Source: Clostridiaceae bacterium (GTDB taxonomy: Bacteria > Bacillota_A > Clostridia > Acetivibrionales > Acetivibrionaceae). From it: a stretch of DNA of 7,095 bases. The DNA lies in assembly GCA_012513545.1 (NCBI GenBank), contig JAAZCB010000301.1:1-7095 (forward strand), read 5' to 3'. Below are positions 7,054 through 7,095 of this stretch, piece after piece. The position numbers and the translations under genes were made by a program. A model generated the notes under the pieces. It searched no databases. It saw only the letters and a list, made by a program, of their open reading frames with translations, and was not told the DNA's origin. The first letter of the stretch is position 1. Every line of letters begins with the position of its first letter.

Positions 7054-7090
7054 AAAAAAGTACCGGTTTGGAAGTGTCCATACCGGTACT
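7054..7090 (-). terminator. Intrinsic terminator of an unseen minus-strand gene to the right
   Basis: The arms AGTACCGGT (7059-7067) and ACCGGTACT (7082-7090) form a perfect 9-bp stem. Within the 14-nt interior TGG pairs with CCA after an A-A mismatch, leaving a 6-nt loop. On the minus strand the stem is followed by T5, which with the stem's last T makes T6 (7059-7054). This implies that a minus-strand gene ends just beyond the right edge and that the cellulase operon is transcribed separately. Confidence 0.8.
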
Positions 7091-7095
7091 ATATA

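Overview
The window looks like a low-G+C, cellulosome-producing clostridium of the Clostridium (Acetivibrio) thermocellum type. Two secreted family 9 glycoside hydrolases (GH9) end in type I dockerins whose calcium loops mostly carry the Ser-Thr pair typical of that lineage. The second enzyme reads like a close relative of C. thermocellum CelD. Exact species assignment is an inference; no database was searched. All genes lie on the minus strand, so transcription runs from right to left.

Right end (6831-7095): a strong intrinsic terminator (about 7054-7090) closes an unseen minus-strand gene beyond the edge. It is followed by a perfect 18-bp palindrome with a GGGACGGTT core (6953-6997), probably a REP or miniature mobile element. 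Next comes a promoter-like sequence, CCCCTTAAAA-N13-CGAA (6894-6920), resembling the sigma-I promoters of cellulosomal genes.

Middle (2456-6830): a two-gene cellulase operon. First is a GH9-CBM3c-dockerin enzyme (753 aa). After a short gap without a terminator comes an Ig-GH9-dockerin enzyme (654 aa from a GTG start). A large hairpin with a T-run at 2456-2505 ends the operon. Both enzymes would be exported by Sec and docked on a scaffoldin, giving the complex a probable processive endoglucanase (GH9-CBM3c type) and a CelD-type endoglucanase.

Left part (1-2424): a separate unit with its own sigma-A-like promoter (2397-2424). It holds a 100-aa three-helix membrane protein of unknown function with a TTG start, then a SecA-family ATPase cut by the window edge after 621 residues. 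The SecA has DEAD instead of the DEVD usual in housekeeping SecA and other paralog-like replacements, so it may be a second (SecA2-like) SecA. Between the two genes an open +1 frame with coding-like sequence (1937-2083) suggests that the small membrane protein is frameshifted or once had a longer tail.

No rRNA, tRNA, CRISPR array, transposase gene or riboswitch was recognised. No clearly new system is evident. The best leads are the sigma-I-like promoter, the palindromic element, the frameshift-like tail and the unusual substrate-cleft sequence of the first GH9.
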